A DNA stretch of 64,000 bases, taken from the NCBI RefSeq assembly GCF_033568475.1, contig NC_133122.1:142111402-142175401 (forward strand), read 5' to 3'. Below the pieces are notes generated by a model. The model did not search any database. It had not been told where the DNA came from and saw nothing but the letters and a program-made list of their open reading frames with translations. The position numbers and the translations under genes were made by a program. Origin of the DNA: Henckelia pumila. Its lineage: Eukaryota > Streptophyta > Magnoliopsida > Lamiales > Gesneriaceae. Below, one piece after another: positions 10,815 to 23,006 of this stretch. Numbering within the stretch: position 1 is the stretch's first letter; each line of letters opens with the position of its first letter.

Positions 10815-13800
10815 TCAAGAATCACATACAACGAGGGAGGAGAGGAGATGATCCGCAGCTCCGCTGATACTAGCACCTTTACTTATAATATGTAATAAAT
10901 ATTTCAGCGCTGTTTCGGTGATAACTTCGCCAGGGATCAGAGCCGGAATTCCTGGTGGATAAGGGCAAATAAGCTCCCCGCTTATCTCACCAACACTATC
11001 CTCAATACTCACTTTTCTCTTACGTGCAAAAAAGGCTTCTCTAGGACTCAAAGCCATGTTAAACTCTGTAAAAGGCGTGAAATGTCTCACATCAATCATG
11101 AAATTTTCTTCGTTATTCGAACGCAAGAAAGTCATTGACAGATGCCTCAAACCGGAAACAAGCCTCAAGATTTGATCTCTTGTTGTTCCGAGGTTGAATG
11201 CTAATGTAAAAGATACTGTCCCAACAAGTTCAGAAACTATCCCGAAATCCCTGCACAGGGTGTTGTCCGCTTCGTAACCAGAAAGACCGAGATTCCATAC
11301 ACCAACCGTGAACCGTAATGGATCGATAGCTGGGAATCTTGGGACGTCTATAAAGTTAAGGAGTGAGATTCCGGGAATTTCGTTTATCATACTTTTTGCT
11401 TCAAAAGCTAGCTCCATAGCTCTGTTGAAAACAGTTCCCTGGTTATCACTTAGTTGAGCTCTAGCTGCATCGAGTGAAGCTAACAACAAATAACTCGGGC
11501 TACTGCTTTGAAGCATTTGCAGGCACCTGCAAATTCTATCCCGGTCTATAAGATTACCTGAAAAATGGAGCATTGATGATTGTGTTAGAGAGCAAAGAAC
11601 CTTGTGAGTAGACTGCACAACAAGATCAGCTCCTTGAGCAAGTGCTGAGCTAGGAAGCTGCTTGTGGAATCCGAAATGAGCTCCATGTGCCTCATCGACG
11701 ATTATCGGGATCTTATGACTGTGACAAAGTTTTGAGATTGCGTCAATGTCGCAGCAAATTCCATGATAACTAGGTGAAACGACTAAAACAGCTGCTGGTC
11801 TTCGTCTTTCCATCTCTAGTTCCTTGATTGCTTGCTCAACCTGTTAATAGCATCCACCCAAAAATGCTAAAGGAAGACATTCTTGAAAGTAGACAAAAAA
11901 TAGCTCTTTTGGACAGTAGTTGTTTCTACTACAAGTTGCTCCAAAAGCTCAAGCTCATACGATGTTGATTAAAAATAATTTTGATACTTCAACACTTCCT
12001 TTCATGAGTAAGCCACATGAGGAGGAACATAAAGATGCAACATTGAAACTACAGGGCTTTGAACTTGTGAATTCCTGTTTTGACTAGTAATATTAAAAAT
12101 TTGAGCTCATAGGATGTGCATTGACAATATTTATATGCTTTAATAGACATTAGCAAAAAAAATAATAATTAATTGTACTGAAGAACCTTAGGGGCTAGAG
12201 ACAGGGTACACAACATCAATGATTATTGATGGAACTTGCCTGTAAAGGAGTGATGCCACCAGAAATGTCCCATTTAGGATCATACTCTGGGATAATATAC
12301 TTGGGCACAGCACCAGATAATACCATGGCAGATACTGCAGAAATATGAGAATTTCGAGGAAGAATGAGAGTGTCTCCAGGCATACAAGTAGCCATAATTG
12401 CTGCCTGAACTCCACATGTACTGCCCCCGACAAGAAACCACGTCTCTGATGCTCCAAAAAGCTCAGCAGCCCTTTTTTGTGCATCCAAAATAGGCCCTTC
12501 TGGAGCAAAAAGATTGTCGAGCTCTGGAAGCTCTGGTAAGTCGTATAGAAATGGCCTTGAACCAATCAGCTGAATCAATGATGATGGCGCTGCTCGCCCT
12601 CTGTTATGTCCTGGGAAGTGAAAACTGGCTACATTTTCTTCTGCAGATGCTTTTAATGCACGAACAAGAGGAGGTAGGATGGAGTTCTTGACGTTCTGAG
12701 AATCTCTAGTGAGAACATTTTCTGTTATGCCAGTTTCTAAATTTTCCTTCTGCACCCTCCATTGTATATCCTTCCCCAGTGCTATGTGGCAACTCTCCTG
12801 TAAATGTGCAGGAAAACGAAATAGAAAAACAATCCCAGAAAACAACAAACTATAGAATGAACTCATCCAGACAAGGGATGTGCATGAATTTGTGACAAAA
12901 TGAGACTACTTGTTTCAACCAGTGTTTACTCAGTCCTCTAAGGGTCCTTTCTGTGCTACTAAGGAGAAGGGGTAGAGTAAGTGAAAGATTTCCATCATTT
13001 GCTTACATGGACAGGTAAATGTATGTTTGAAAATCTGAATTTCACTCGTCGAAACAGCATTAAAGGAATTGCTACTCTCTAAACAGTTGCATATACATAT
13101 GTTTGATGGGGTTGATTCACCCTTTAAATTACTTAGAGCAGCACTACTCAGCTAATACTACAAGAAAATTCCTCAAAGGAAGTAAAAACAAAGACATTGA
13201 TTGCTGCATGCTCGCAATCATCCCAGCCCACAATTGTCAGTGGTCCAAACACAACTGCATTACATGAGTAAATTGCGTGTGAACCTCCCGAGTCATGCAC
13301 ATAATGTACCCACAAATTAGGGTCATCAAACATCATAATTTGCCATTCTGAATATTATAAAAACATAAATATGTGTCGCTTCCTTTTGGTATATTTATAT
13401 TTTATTCGCTTAGGATAAACATTTTCGACTTGGAGAACTCTAATTTTGTGACGATGACATCAACGAACGCATAAAAAAAACACATAAAGCACAAAAAAAA
13501 AAATGCCGGCAAAGGGTTTTGGCCACCAATTTAAAACAGATGGAGATTTCAGTTGATTAATTATTCCAAGATTTTTTAGTCCTATACAGAACTGGATGAG
13601 ACTAAACCATTGTCCCAATATTATAGACATTCATCTAGAACATGCTTTTACTGCTTTGTTTCCACAGCTATTGAAGTTATGACTCCAAGAAAAGCACAAA
13701 GTTTCATCAAATCTACCCATCAGCCTCCAATTTTTTTGTCACTTTACAATCGCAATTCGACATATTCCAATCAATCTTTCAAGTACCAAGTTGGATTGAC

Positions 13801-14110
13801 TTTATAAAAATGAAAGCTTTAACATTCAACTGTATATTCTTTCGCCCTCCAGAAACAGAAAATGACAAAATAATTTCACACCCACCTGGGAAACACAGGC
13901 TCTTGGTCTTTTGATGGGCTTGAAAGTCCAATAATGGCCATAACTCAGACTCCAGCTCTGCCCAAAAAGATACAAGAAATAAGGATTATCAGCGGAAACA
14001 AGAATCTATGCTGTTCAAATTCGAGTCAGGCATAAAAATGAAATAAAAAATGAATACAGAGTTGGGCTATCCAGAGTGAATGCGTGCCAGTTTGTGATAG
14101 AAGTTACCAT
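10815..14110 (-). CDS. Orn/Lys/Arg decarboxylase family protein, bacterial type (PLP fold I)
   Basis: A PLP-dependent amino-acid decarboxylase homologue of the bacterial SpeA / lysine decarboxylase group, unlike the fold-III arginine and ornithine decarboxylases of the usual plant polyamine pathway. Supported coding exons (minus): 13957-13886, 12797-12240, and 11840-10815 ending in TGA. All three are phase 0. Motifs in order: FHFPGHNRG near the start of the catalytic domain, GGSTCGVQAAI (phosphate binding), RNSHISAVSAMVLSGA, DEAHGAHFGFH (Asp to the PLP ring), STHKVL (Schiff-base Lys), and C-terminal CPYPPGIPALIPGE. The intron after 12240 has a GC donor (CAG|GCAAGT). The first exon is unresolved; an ATG at 14110 just inside a CT-rich leader is possible, and the leader would give a plastid-type N-terminus. 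Substrate cannot be told from sequence. Confidence 0.85.
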
Positions 14111-14121
14111 ATCTCGCTCGC

Positions 14122-14124
<3 letters not shown>

Positions 14125-14159
<35 letters not shown>
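14125..14159. repeat. (GA)n microsatellite in probable 5' leader
   Basis: About 17 GA units; on the minus strand it is a CT tract, a common feature of plant 5' leaders, placed directly upstream of the decarboxylase gene. Confidence 0.9.
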
Positions 14160-14161
<2 letters not shown>

Positions 14162-14577
14162 AGTTTCGGAGTAGACGGGCGTCATTATTCGATGAATAAT
14201 TAATACTGAGTTGGCCTATGAATTATTTTTTCAGAAAAAAAATACCATAGTTTTAGCGCTTATGGGTTTATTTATAGTTTAAACTTTAAAGCATGCATAT
14301 TTCTTATATTTTTTAAATTCAATAAAGTACAGAATAATAATTATTTTTGAAATTATTTGAAGTAATCCATCATTTATGGTTTTAATTTATTTCTTTATAG
14401 TATATATTTTTTCGATTTAGTTTAGACTACAGAAAATGAAAATTATGAATTAAAATATATAAATTTATATATCATACTTATTATTGTACACACACAAAGT
14501 GTGTGAAAAGTATTACGAAAGAGAATTAAAAACCACACACACAATATATTACTCGATCCTCCCTTCATCTCAAATAG
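14160..14577. other. AT-rich upstream region of the decarboxylase gene
   Basis: Presumed promoter side of the minus-strand decarboxylase. No element can be pinned down. It ends with the 9-bp target duplication CTCAAATAG (14569-14577) of the next transposon. Confidence 0.4.
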
Positions 14578-14675
14578 GGGTTTTTTTTTTTTTTTAATTT
14601 TAAAAAAAATATATATTGCACAAATAATGCAGGGTAGGGGGTTTTGCAATATTACTGCAAAACGCCCCTGCCAAT

Positions 14676-14830
14676 AGCGGACGCTGGCAGCGTCCGCTAT
14701 TAAAGCAAGCGGACGCTGGCAGCGTCCACACCTGCAGGGGGCGGACGCTCTCTGCAGGTGTGGACGCTGCTTTTTGCAGCGTCCGCTTCTACAGAAAGCG
14801 GACGCTGCTTTGGCAGCATCCCCTTTGTTA
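14676..14830 (+). repeat. Left subterminal array of GCGGACGCTG palindromes
   Basis: About eight direct or inverted copies of GCGGACGCTG, or one-base variants, joined by CTGCAGG and CTTTTTGCAG linkers; several form near-perfect hairpins (for example GCGGACGCTGGCAGCGTCCGC minus its last base). Such clustered subterminal motifs commonly serve as transposase-binding sites; that role is inferred here. Confidence 0.8.
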
Positions 14831-15059
14831 TTTTGCATCACGGGTGTTTTGACCCGTGATGCAAAATTATTGTGTTTGTTATAAATATCATGCCACACCT
14901 CTCATTATTATGTGCATCGAAATCTGATACTTTTATTTTGCAAGAAAACAGCCGAAGCTTTCTTTTCATTTTCTTTACTTAAATTACTTCTTTTTTTATT
15001 TAATAGAATAAGAACCCAAGAAGCACCGAAGCTTTTTCCTTTTATTTTTTGAGCAAGCA

Positions 15060-16610
15060 CGAAGCTTTTGAAATCTTCTCCGCCTTGTTTTCTGAATTAG
15101 GTAAGTTTGTAATGTTATCGTTTTAATTTTTTTTATATTTTGCATGCAAAATAATTTCTCTTAGAAATGGTGTTATTATTCATATGAATTTTTGTTTATA
15201 TTATTTTTGCAAGTAAATTTGATATTAAACCTGAAATAACATAAAGGTGCGTATTAATATTATTAAAACAAATATTAAGTTTTGTGAATATTTTAAATAA
15301 TACTATTATTATTCATGTTTTTTTAAGTTAAATGTTGATTATAGTTTGTTGGTTATGTTAATATATTATATTTTTATATTATATAATATTTTGATGAATC
15401 CTTCGTGTTCTATAATTGTACTCTTTATTTGATTGCCTTTGTTTTTAGTAAGTTTGTCAATAGTATTAATTCATAAATTAAGTTACTACGTAAATAAAAA
15501 TTCAAGATAGATAGTAATATTATGTTTAACTTAACTAATTATTGGTTTTTCAATCTTAATTAATATATTATTTTATTTATTTACGATTATTTGAAACAAG
15601 ATAGGTTACTTTTAGCTAATTCTAACGTTGAAATATGTTATTTAATTTTTAATTATTTTTCATTATACTTTTACATATATAAATATATATATAATTAATC
15701 ATAATATGTTATAATGATATATTGGTAATAAATTGATAATTGGAAATAATATATCATCGATCAAAATTATAGTTGAAATATTTTTAAAATAATATTTCTT
15801 TAAAATATATAACAATATATATATAATATAATTTAATATTTTTATTTATTGTTTATTTACATAAAATTCATAGTGTTAAAATAAAAAAAATATCTTATAA
15901 ATATAACGTTGATAATCACTTCATATTTTTATTAAATATTATAAAAAATAATATTCATACAACATTATTTTTATATATTAAATTGTAATATAACTTGTAT
16001 TTTTTAAGCTTTAAATTATTTAATTTTTTGGTAAATATAAAATGTTTGATATCCGAATATTTAATATTTTGTGTTCATATTAAAATGTGATATAAAAGAT
16101 TTATAATATCACATTTTTAGACTACTTAAACATATATTTTTTTGTTATTCTTTATTTTATTTAGATATGATAAAAAAATATGATAGTTTTTTAAAATATT
16201 TAATTTTAGTTGTATCAATACACAAAAATATTGCATTTTGAGTATTTTTTTAAGTAAATAAAAAATTTAAAATATAAGGAAAGTTAGTTTAAGGATAAAT
16301 TTGTTATTATTATTAACGTATTTACAAAGATTATTGACATAATTTTTAGTAATCTTTTGTTATTATTATTATTATTAATTTTATTTTTATTGTTATTATT
16401 TTTATTTGAAAAAAATAAAATAATTAATGTAAATTAATATTTTATTTTATTTCCAAATAGCATGAATTCGATCGTGATATGTATTATTTTGTAGTGTATT
16501 TATTATAAGTATAATTGATTGTTATGATTATTTAACTTATTGATTAATGATTGTCATTTTTTTTTCAGAATGGCAAGAGTACAAGATTCGAGCGTGTTGT
16601 TTTGCAGATG
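15060..16610 (+). other. Exon-intron-like remnant inside the Mutator element
   Basis: The sequence ending GTTTTCTGAATTAG is followed by GTAAGTTTG near 15101, a consensus plant donor. An intron-like AT-rich stretch of about 1.47 kb ends in a T-rich tract and CAG at 16569, followed by an ATG at 16571 that opens only about 13 codons (MARVQDSSVLFCR) before a stop. Coding sequence seems deleted and replaced by the right subterminal repeats. Confidence 0.4.
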
Positions 16611-16617
16611 ATAAATC

Positions 16618-17065
16618 AGCGTCCGCTTTCTGCAGTAGCGGATGATAAATCAGCGTCCGCTTTCTGCAGAAGCGGATGATAAATCACGTCCTGTCACATC
16701 CTCCGCTTTGGCAGCATCCCCTTTTTGATGTTTTTTAATTTTTATATATTTGCCATTATATAATATTAATATATATGTATGCATGACAGAACTGGTAGAC
16801 CAGCATTTGATTGTCGCTTTTCATAAAAGCAGACATTGATTAATAATTATATTATTAATATAATTACAGTACAGAATTGGTGGACAGCAATTTAATGGTC
16901 GCCCCTTGATGGAAAAGTGGACAGCAATAAATAATGGTCGCCCGTGATGGAAAAGTGGACGCTGCTTTTTGCAGGAAGCGGACGCTGTAAAAAGCAGCGT
17001 CCACACCTGCAGAGAGCGGACGCTGCCAAAAGCAGCGTCCGCCCCTGCAGCAAGCGGACGCTGCA
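16618..17065 (-). repeat. Right subterminal array of CAGCGTCCGC palindromes
   Basis: Counterpart of the left array. A 34-bp unit with CAGCGTCCGCTTTCTGCAG is repeated at 16618 and 16652, then six more copies of the decamer or its inverse lie at 16955-17065. The order mirrors the left end. Confidence 0.8.
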
Positions 17066-17168
17066 TGCGTTTTGCAGTAATATTATTAATGCAAAACCCC
17101 CTGCCCTGCATTATTTGTGCAATATATATATATTTTTAAATTAAAAATAAAAAAAACCCCTCAAATAG

Positions 17169-18101
17169 AGGTTTTTTTTTTCATCCATCTCAAATATATA
17201 GTTTATTCTTTTAAAAAAATATAGTTTGTTTTTTATATGTAGTATTAATTTGTATATTCTTTTACCATTATATCCTTATTATAAAATACATTATTAAAAT
17301 TAAAATATTTATCGGATAAGGGTAAAATTGAAAATTATTTCTAATAACTTTTTTTTTTTGAAAATTAATAACTTTTTTGTTTATGTAAATGAGTGAAAAC
17401 ACACTATAATCTAAATATAAGGTACGGATGAAATATATTTTTAAAATGTTACAGTAATTTTTAACTAATTTTTTTGTCTATGTAAGTGACCTCCCTGATC
17501 TTTCTCTACTTGAAAGAAAAAAGCCTAAGTTTGAGATCAACAGCAGACGAAGGCCAACAAGAAAAATATTTAGACACCAACTCAATGACAGTTGAATTTT
17601 ATTGTTAATATTTAGACACCAACTCAATGTCATTTGAATTTTCTTGTTAATGAGTACATTTTTTTTTATATAAACATAGACTGGAATTAACTTGCTCCTT
17701 AAATATAATCTTTTTCTACAATTTTGGTTTTGCCGAGCGTAGAAGGATTCATGGTTCCATCACCATATTAGAATAACCATCACAAGTTCAGATAACTGTC
17801 TTCGGTGGTCTGTATATGAGTTATAGTATTATACAAGTGAATAACTGGTAAGATAGTACCATTGCATGATATACTTTCAATACAATGGCTCAACTATGTT
17901 CCGAAAGAATCACTGCAAGTGCTGCTGCTAATGAATCAACTTCGTCTCAACTGAAAAAGCGACTATCATATTGATCTTGATTTAATCCCCGCTCAGAGTT
18001 GATATCAAATTAACCAAAAAATGGAATGAAAAATGGGGTAAGCGCTAATTTAATTACATATGCTGAAGAGGAAACAGATTCTGGCCCGTATTTGGGACAA
18101 T
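17169..18101. other. Intergenic and COG8 3' side, with a 42-bp tandem duplication
   Basis: Two 42-bp copies starting ATTTAGACACCAACTCAATG lie at 17568-17609 and 17610-17651, differing at a few bases. The last few hundred bases before 18102 are presumably the COG8 3' UTR. No gene otherwise. Confidence 0.6.
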
Positions 18102-21100
18102 TTATGGAACAGGTGATCGTTGAACATCTACATTTGTCTCCACAATTTGTAAACTGGGACTGCTATGTTCATTTTCGTCATTTTCGTCTAAGGTGGCACT
18201 GACAGTTCGCTCAATACTATGCAGGACACCATTTTCAACCACAGGTCCATTACCGTTCTCTGTTGCAACTTTGGCCTCAGAATTGCGAATAGGTTTTGGT
18301 AGCTCTCTTGAAGGAGAAGTTGCTAAAAGACGGCCAATTCCTTCAAACAAGTTCTTGGCATCTGCGATCAGAACAGCCCCACCAGGGTAACACCGATTGA
18401 AGCACGTAACACAATGCGGAAAAGCCACCTAAATTGAGAAGGGAATATACCAATTGAATAAAATGTTGAACGGCCAAATTGCAGCTAAAGACAAAACGTT
18501 TATATGAAACATCACCTCAATGAATGCTTGGCAAAGTTTAAAAAAAAGGGCGGATTCATTGCTTCTGAGCATCCTAGTTGTATTGTATCTCAATAGAGAA
18601 TCAGAAACAGCTTGCAAACCCTTTACTAGCTCTTGTGCAAGCACATGTTTTAAACTGAGTGGGGCACAAGGACGTAGTTCATTCATTGCTGCAGATACAC
18701 CTGCCACCATCAGAGAGGGACACGTGACCATCAACAATTTCTATCAACCATTTAATCTAACCGCAAATGTTTAAGACGAGGCCATTTAAGAATTCCAATT
18801 CTTGAAGTTACCATTGATAAACACAGCAAGAGGTGGATGCTCCATGAGATTTGATGGAGGACTAACACCATCCAAACTGTCATCACTGAAACCACTGGTG
18901 GGGAAGCCAACTGCTGGTAATGGAACCCAACGATGAGAATCCAAGACTAACTGTAGTGAGAAAAAAAATCAATATTGCTCAGACTAGATGATGCAATGTC
19001 TGATATAGAAAAAACAGAATATACAAATTCTGTGTGCAACAGAAAGTCAAAAAGCAATTGGTAACATGTAAGGAATGGCAATATTAGTTATAGGACACTG
19101 TACCTGAAAATTTTTAACAGCCGTACTCATGTTCTTCGAAAATAAATTAAGCACTGCTCTGTCAAGAAAAGAATATGTCTACAATGAGAGCAAATTAAAT
19201 TAAATTCCCAAAATACATAAATAAACAACTATGTGAATATGTTTTTACTCTTCAAATAAAGGGGGAAGTAATCCTCGGAAATCCAATCCAACCCATCCAA
19301 GGCCCATAGCACAATACTGCAAAAACACAGCAGAGAACACAAGTATAACATGAAAACTTAATTAATTGACACATAAACTCAAATATCAAGTGACACCGCA
19401 ATAATTGCATTGATATGCAGCAACCAAAGCAGATTATGGTAGAGGCATCTCTGCAGTACAAAAATACACAGATTACCTCAGACAATATGAAAAATAACTC
19501 CAAAATAAGATAGTTGGGGGAATGATTGATCTTTATTGGCAATTTTTTTAGGATAAAGGCCTTTTTCTTTGAATCAGATTCTTCTGCTGACATGATTTGA
19601 AAACAGTTGCCTGACGAGTAATCAGTAACATAAAGTTCTTGATCAACCATCACCTATACAGCGGCCACACAGACGCTTTGCCAGCAATAAAGTAAGTATC
19701 GAGCAACAGTGATTAATCCTCATTCACATCCAGCTAATACTTCCCCAAAATAATGAAAAGAAACAATGCAGCAGCTTGATTTATTTATAAATGTTTTTTT
19801 TTTAGTCTCTTATTATTTTGTTCAGGTGGAAGGGATAGGAAGACCAAAGACGTAGCACGGAACTATGATATAGCATAAACTAATAAATGATTCTCACCAT
19901 GCACTGATCCAGAATATTGGACAACGATCCACCTTCACTTATCTTAGGAAGCATCACTTTCAGAGTCTTCAGGTGCAAGGAAATCTGATGCATGGCCCAG
20001 TCAAAGAGAAGGCCACCATCATAATTTTCTTCACTCCCTGATGTGTCATCCGCAAATATAGCTCGGTATTGGTTAACAACGTCAAAAAGATTCACTCTGT
20101 GACAATCTACCATCCCTTTTAAATATTCATAAGGATTTCTCTGGTCTAAATCGTCAAGTTTCCCCGTAAGCCATGCTTCTCGGCACCTTAAAAACTGAAC
20201 ACCAGAGATATATCCTTGATAAGAAAATGGATAAGACATGCAAATCAGGGATATTAAACAAAGACAAGTCCAGACATAGAGTTAACACAATCTAAATATG
20301 AGTACCTGTAGGCGCATCTCGTACTCACTAAATACTCCAATGCGGCGCAAGTATCCAATTATCCGGAGGCATTCTGGCAGCTGCAGAAAAAACCATAATC
20401 AAGGTTTAATGACAGCAGGGTCCATTCTGCTGGTAAAATTTGTCTCTGCTGATATCACAGGATAAAATTGAGATGAAAATGATTACTTGAATGTTTGATC
20501 TAAGTTTCTGTAGAAGCTGAGAAAGAAGAGACTGTGTGGTCTGCCGGACTTCAGCAGCCAGAGCCTGAATAACAGGAATTCTTTTTGAAAGAGAAGAGGA
20601 AAAGAACAGAAAATAATGTCTCAATAAATGCTTTGATAAGGTTGACCAGTAATATTGATTTTATTCCATAGAGAATTGAGGAAACAACTTACTTTGGGTG
20701 CATTGTTGTAAGTTTTGCAACGAATGCCTCTAAGTCAAGAGCCTCGTCATAGTTTCCATTTCTCACACAACTGCATAAAGATGAGATTAAATCATCATTG
20801 GAGAACATGGAAGGCTATGACGAGAAGTACAATACATATAGAAGTAGTAAAAGAATGTGCTCGGCGATATACGTGTCCATGAGCTGAGGAGTTTCAAGCA
20901 AATCAAGCAAAGTACTATGATTAGCAAGTAGTGTCTGATTCATCGTCCTTTTCTCCAAAATTTGTTCTGCTGAATCAACAAACTCAGAACATCCAGATGT
21001 AAGCTTTGGAATTTGAGCTATCTGTAAAAGAACAAGCATTGAGTCTCAGAGAGATTATTATTTCATCACGCTCTCAACAAAAAAAAAAACCATCAAGAAG

Positions 21101-22105
21101 CACAGAGAAACTTAAATATCTCCTCAACAAAAAAAAAACCATCAAGAAGCACAGAGAAACTTAATATCTCCCAGGTTTCAGATATGTAGCACTATCTTGA
21201 ACCACAAGAGAGCCAAACTACCAGTCTCCATGTTGATCGATCACACAATTTTACAAATATTCGACCATATTCTTGATCCATCACTCTTTCAATAAAATTG
21301 CATCAACTCAATCTTTAACAATTGAATGCCCTCAAATTAAATCACCGCAATTAGATGCTCTTGTGACAATTGTGACAATTATTTTCTAGTTTGTTTTAAC
21401 TCGTAAGGATTTATATCCAAGCTGGGGCCTTCATTTTAAACATTAACTGGCAGCATTAAGATATTACAACATGGAAAAAATGGCCAAAAAACCCCCATCT
21501 TCCAAATGTGTGTTCCAGAACTATCAATTGTTCATGAATATGCCTTGTTCAAGAAATACATCCTATTGGAACCTACAGCAAATTTTAATGTTTGCATTCG
21601 ATTCCCTTGACAGAGTTATAAAAACATCAAAATCGTAAAATCCGTTCCAAACCTAAACATCCAAAATAAAAATACCATTAATTACCAGTTGCTACACAGA
21701 CAATGCCAATCAAATAAAAAGTCAAAAAATCAAACAAAGAGCAAAATTACCAAAGACTCGAGATGCCTATCGACAGCAGAAACCTCCTCTCGGATCTCGA
21801 GCAGCGCATCTGCCGCGGCGATGAATGCACGGTAATTCCCCACCGCCACCTCCTGCATCTGCCGCCGGATTCTCTCCGCATCCACTCTCAACAATTCCGG
21901 TTCCTGAGACAAAAAAACAAATTCAATTCCTCAAAATTCCAAATCCAAAATTAAATATAAGGCATTTTCGTACCTTGTGGAGACGATCTAGAGTGAAAGA
22001 GAGAAGTTCGGATACGTAAGGCTGCTGGTCGGCGGTGGCAAGCGGGAGAAGATTCGACATCTCCGGCGATACGTCGTGGTTCGCCGGAACTTGTAGCATC
22101 GCCAT
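18102..22105 (-). CDS. COG8: Conserved oligomeric Golgi complex subunit 8
   Basis: Subunit of the COG tethering complex, which holds retrograde vesicles at the Golgi. Twelve coding exons (minus): 22105-21974, 21903-21751, 21021-20873, 20770-20693, 20580-20487, 20380-20306, 20194-19898, 19316-19249, 19158-19104, 18950-18812, 18700-18516, 18428-18102. All joints use GT-AG, phases fit, and the sum is 1752 nt, giving 583 aa, close to other plant COG8 proteins (about 570). Diagnostic stretches: [16 protein letters not shown] in exon 1, [16 protein letters not shown] in exon 2, [20 protein letters not shown] in exon 3, [20 protein letters not shown] in exon 5, [19 protein letters not shown] in exon 8 and [20 protein letters not shown] in exon 11. 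The Ser/Glu-rich C-terminal tail is poorly conserved in the family. Nothing looks damaged. Confidence 0.96.
21073..21172. repeat. 50-bp tandem duplication in COG8 intron 2
   Basis: CTCAACAAAAA...CATCAAGAAGCACAGAG...TTAA(A)TATCTC occurs twice head to tail, differing by one or two A residues. Confidence 0.85.
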
Positions 22106-23006
22106 TAGAGATCAAAATTTGATATCCAACCGCCGATAGATCTGTACAGTGGGTTTTATAGAATGCAGCGCAATATGCAGAACAGAGTCCTCAAGTAAAC
22201 TCAGGAATGCTTAAAACACTCAATTTTGCCCCTCAGGTTTGTAATATTGCATTTTGATCACTTTATATAATTAAATCCTTGCACCATTTTTTTTAGTACA
22301 AGTACAAGATTACTTACGACAATGTAATGAAACTACCCGCACAATCGATGGAATTTGAATATTGACCCGATACTTGGTTATATCGGGCAAAGAAACTACT
22401 TAAATCTGCATAATTAAAACTAATTGCACCATTTTATTGTATGGGATACTTTGAATTTATCCAATATATATCTCACAAATATAGGAAGATTTGAGGCATG
22501 TGGAAGGTCAGTTTTTTTAAACGAATTTGAGCTGAGCTCATTTAACGAAAAAGCCCCACAAATATATACCAGTTTACATGACCTACTCACGAAAAATAAC
22601 CACTTAATTGCAAATATTTGTTTTGTTCGATATTTGAGTCAAGTTTTAGAAAAGAATAATATTTTTCGGGTCGATGAGATCCTAGCATATAGGTAATACC
22701 CAAACTATGCATCCAACGGTTCGTATTTTTACACATAATCGTAATTAAGTATATATTGTTGACGTGGCAAATCATAGAACATTAGATCTATTATTGGATA
22801 ATACACATATGCTATGTTTGAAATCTACCTATTTTTCGTTGCAAAGTTGGTACTTAGCTTTGAGTTCGGATTTGTTTCATTTATTGGCTTCGTCGTGGAG
22901 GGCTTGAGTCTGTTGACTTTGGCAACTTAATTAGCGTCAAACTGTAAATTATTTAAACTGTAAACCAGTTCAATATAGCTTCAGTTTTACTCGAGTCTGC
23001 TGATAC
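22106..23006. other. COG8 upstream region, no gene
   Basis: Presumed promoter of the minus-strand COG8, then AT-rich DNA without recognisable content. A 90-codon plus-strand ORF at 22424-22696 has no similarity I recognise and is probably chance. Confidence 0.4.

Larger units (their letters stand above)
14578..17159. mobile_element. Non-autonomous Mutator-type element, 2.58 kb, 9-bp target duplication
   Basis: A perfect 9-bp duplication, CTCAAATAG, flanks the element at 14569-14577 and 17160-17168. The ends are GGGTTTTT... and ...AAAAACCC. Inverted repeats of about 250 bp follow, sharing TTGCACAAATAATGCAGGG, GGGGGTTTTGCA and a cluster of GCGGACGCTG / CAGCGTCCGC words. There is no transposase. 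The middle (about 14900-16560) is very AT-rich. An untranslated exon-like start (donor TTAG|GTAAGT near 15100) and an acceptor (TTTTTTTTCAG at 16559-16569) followed by an ATG suggest the leader and intron of a lost gene. Confidence 0.8.

Noticed and set aside
12188-12565. 125-codon minus-strand frame overlapping the decarboxylase exon
   Set aside because: Alternate frame of the true exon, which has the GGSTCG and RNSHIS motifs in its own frame.
14443-14898. 151-codon frame over the left end of the 14.6-kb Mutator element
   Set aside because: Cys/Arg-rich translation of GC-rich subterminal hairpins; the opposite end gives similar meaningless frames.
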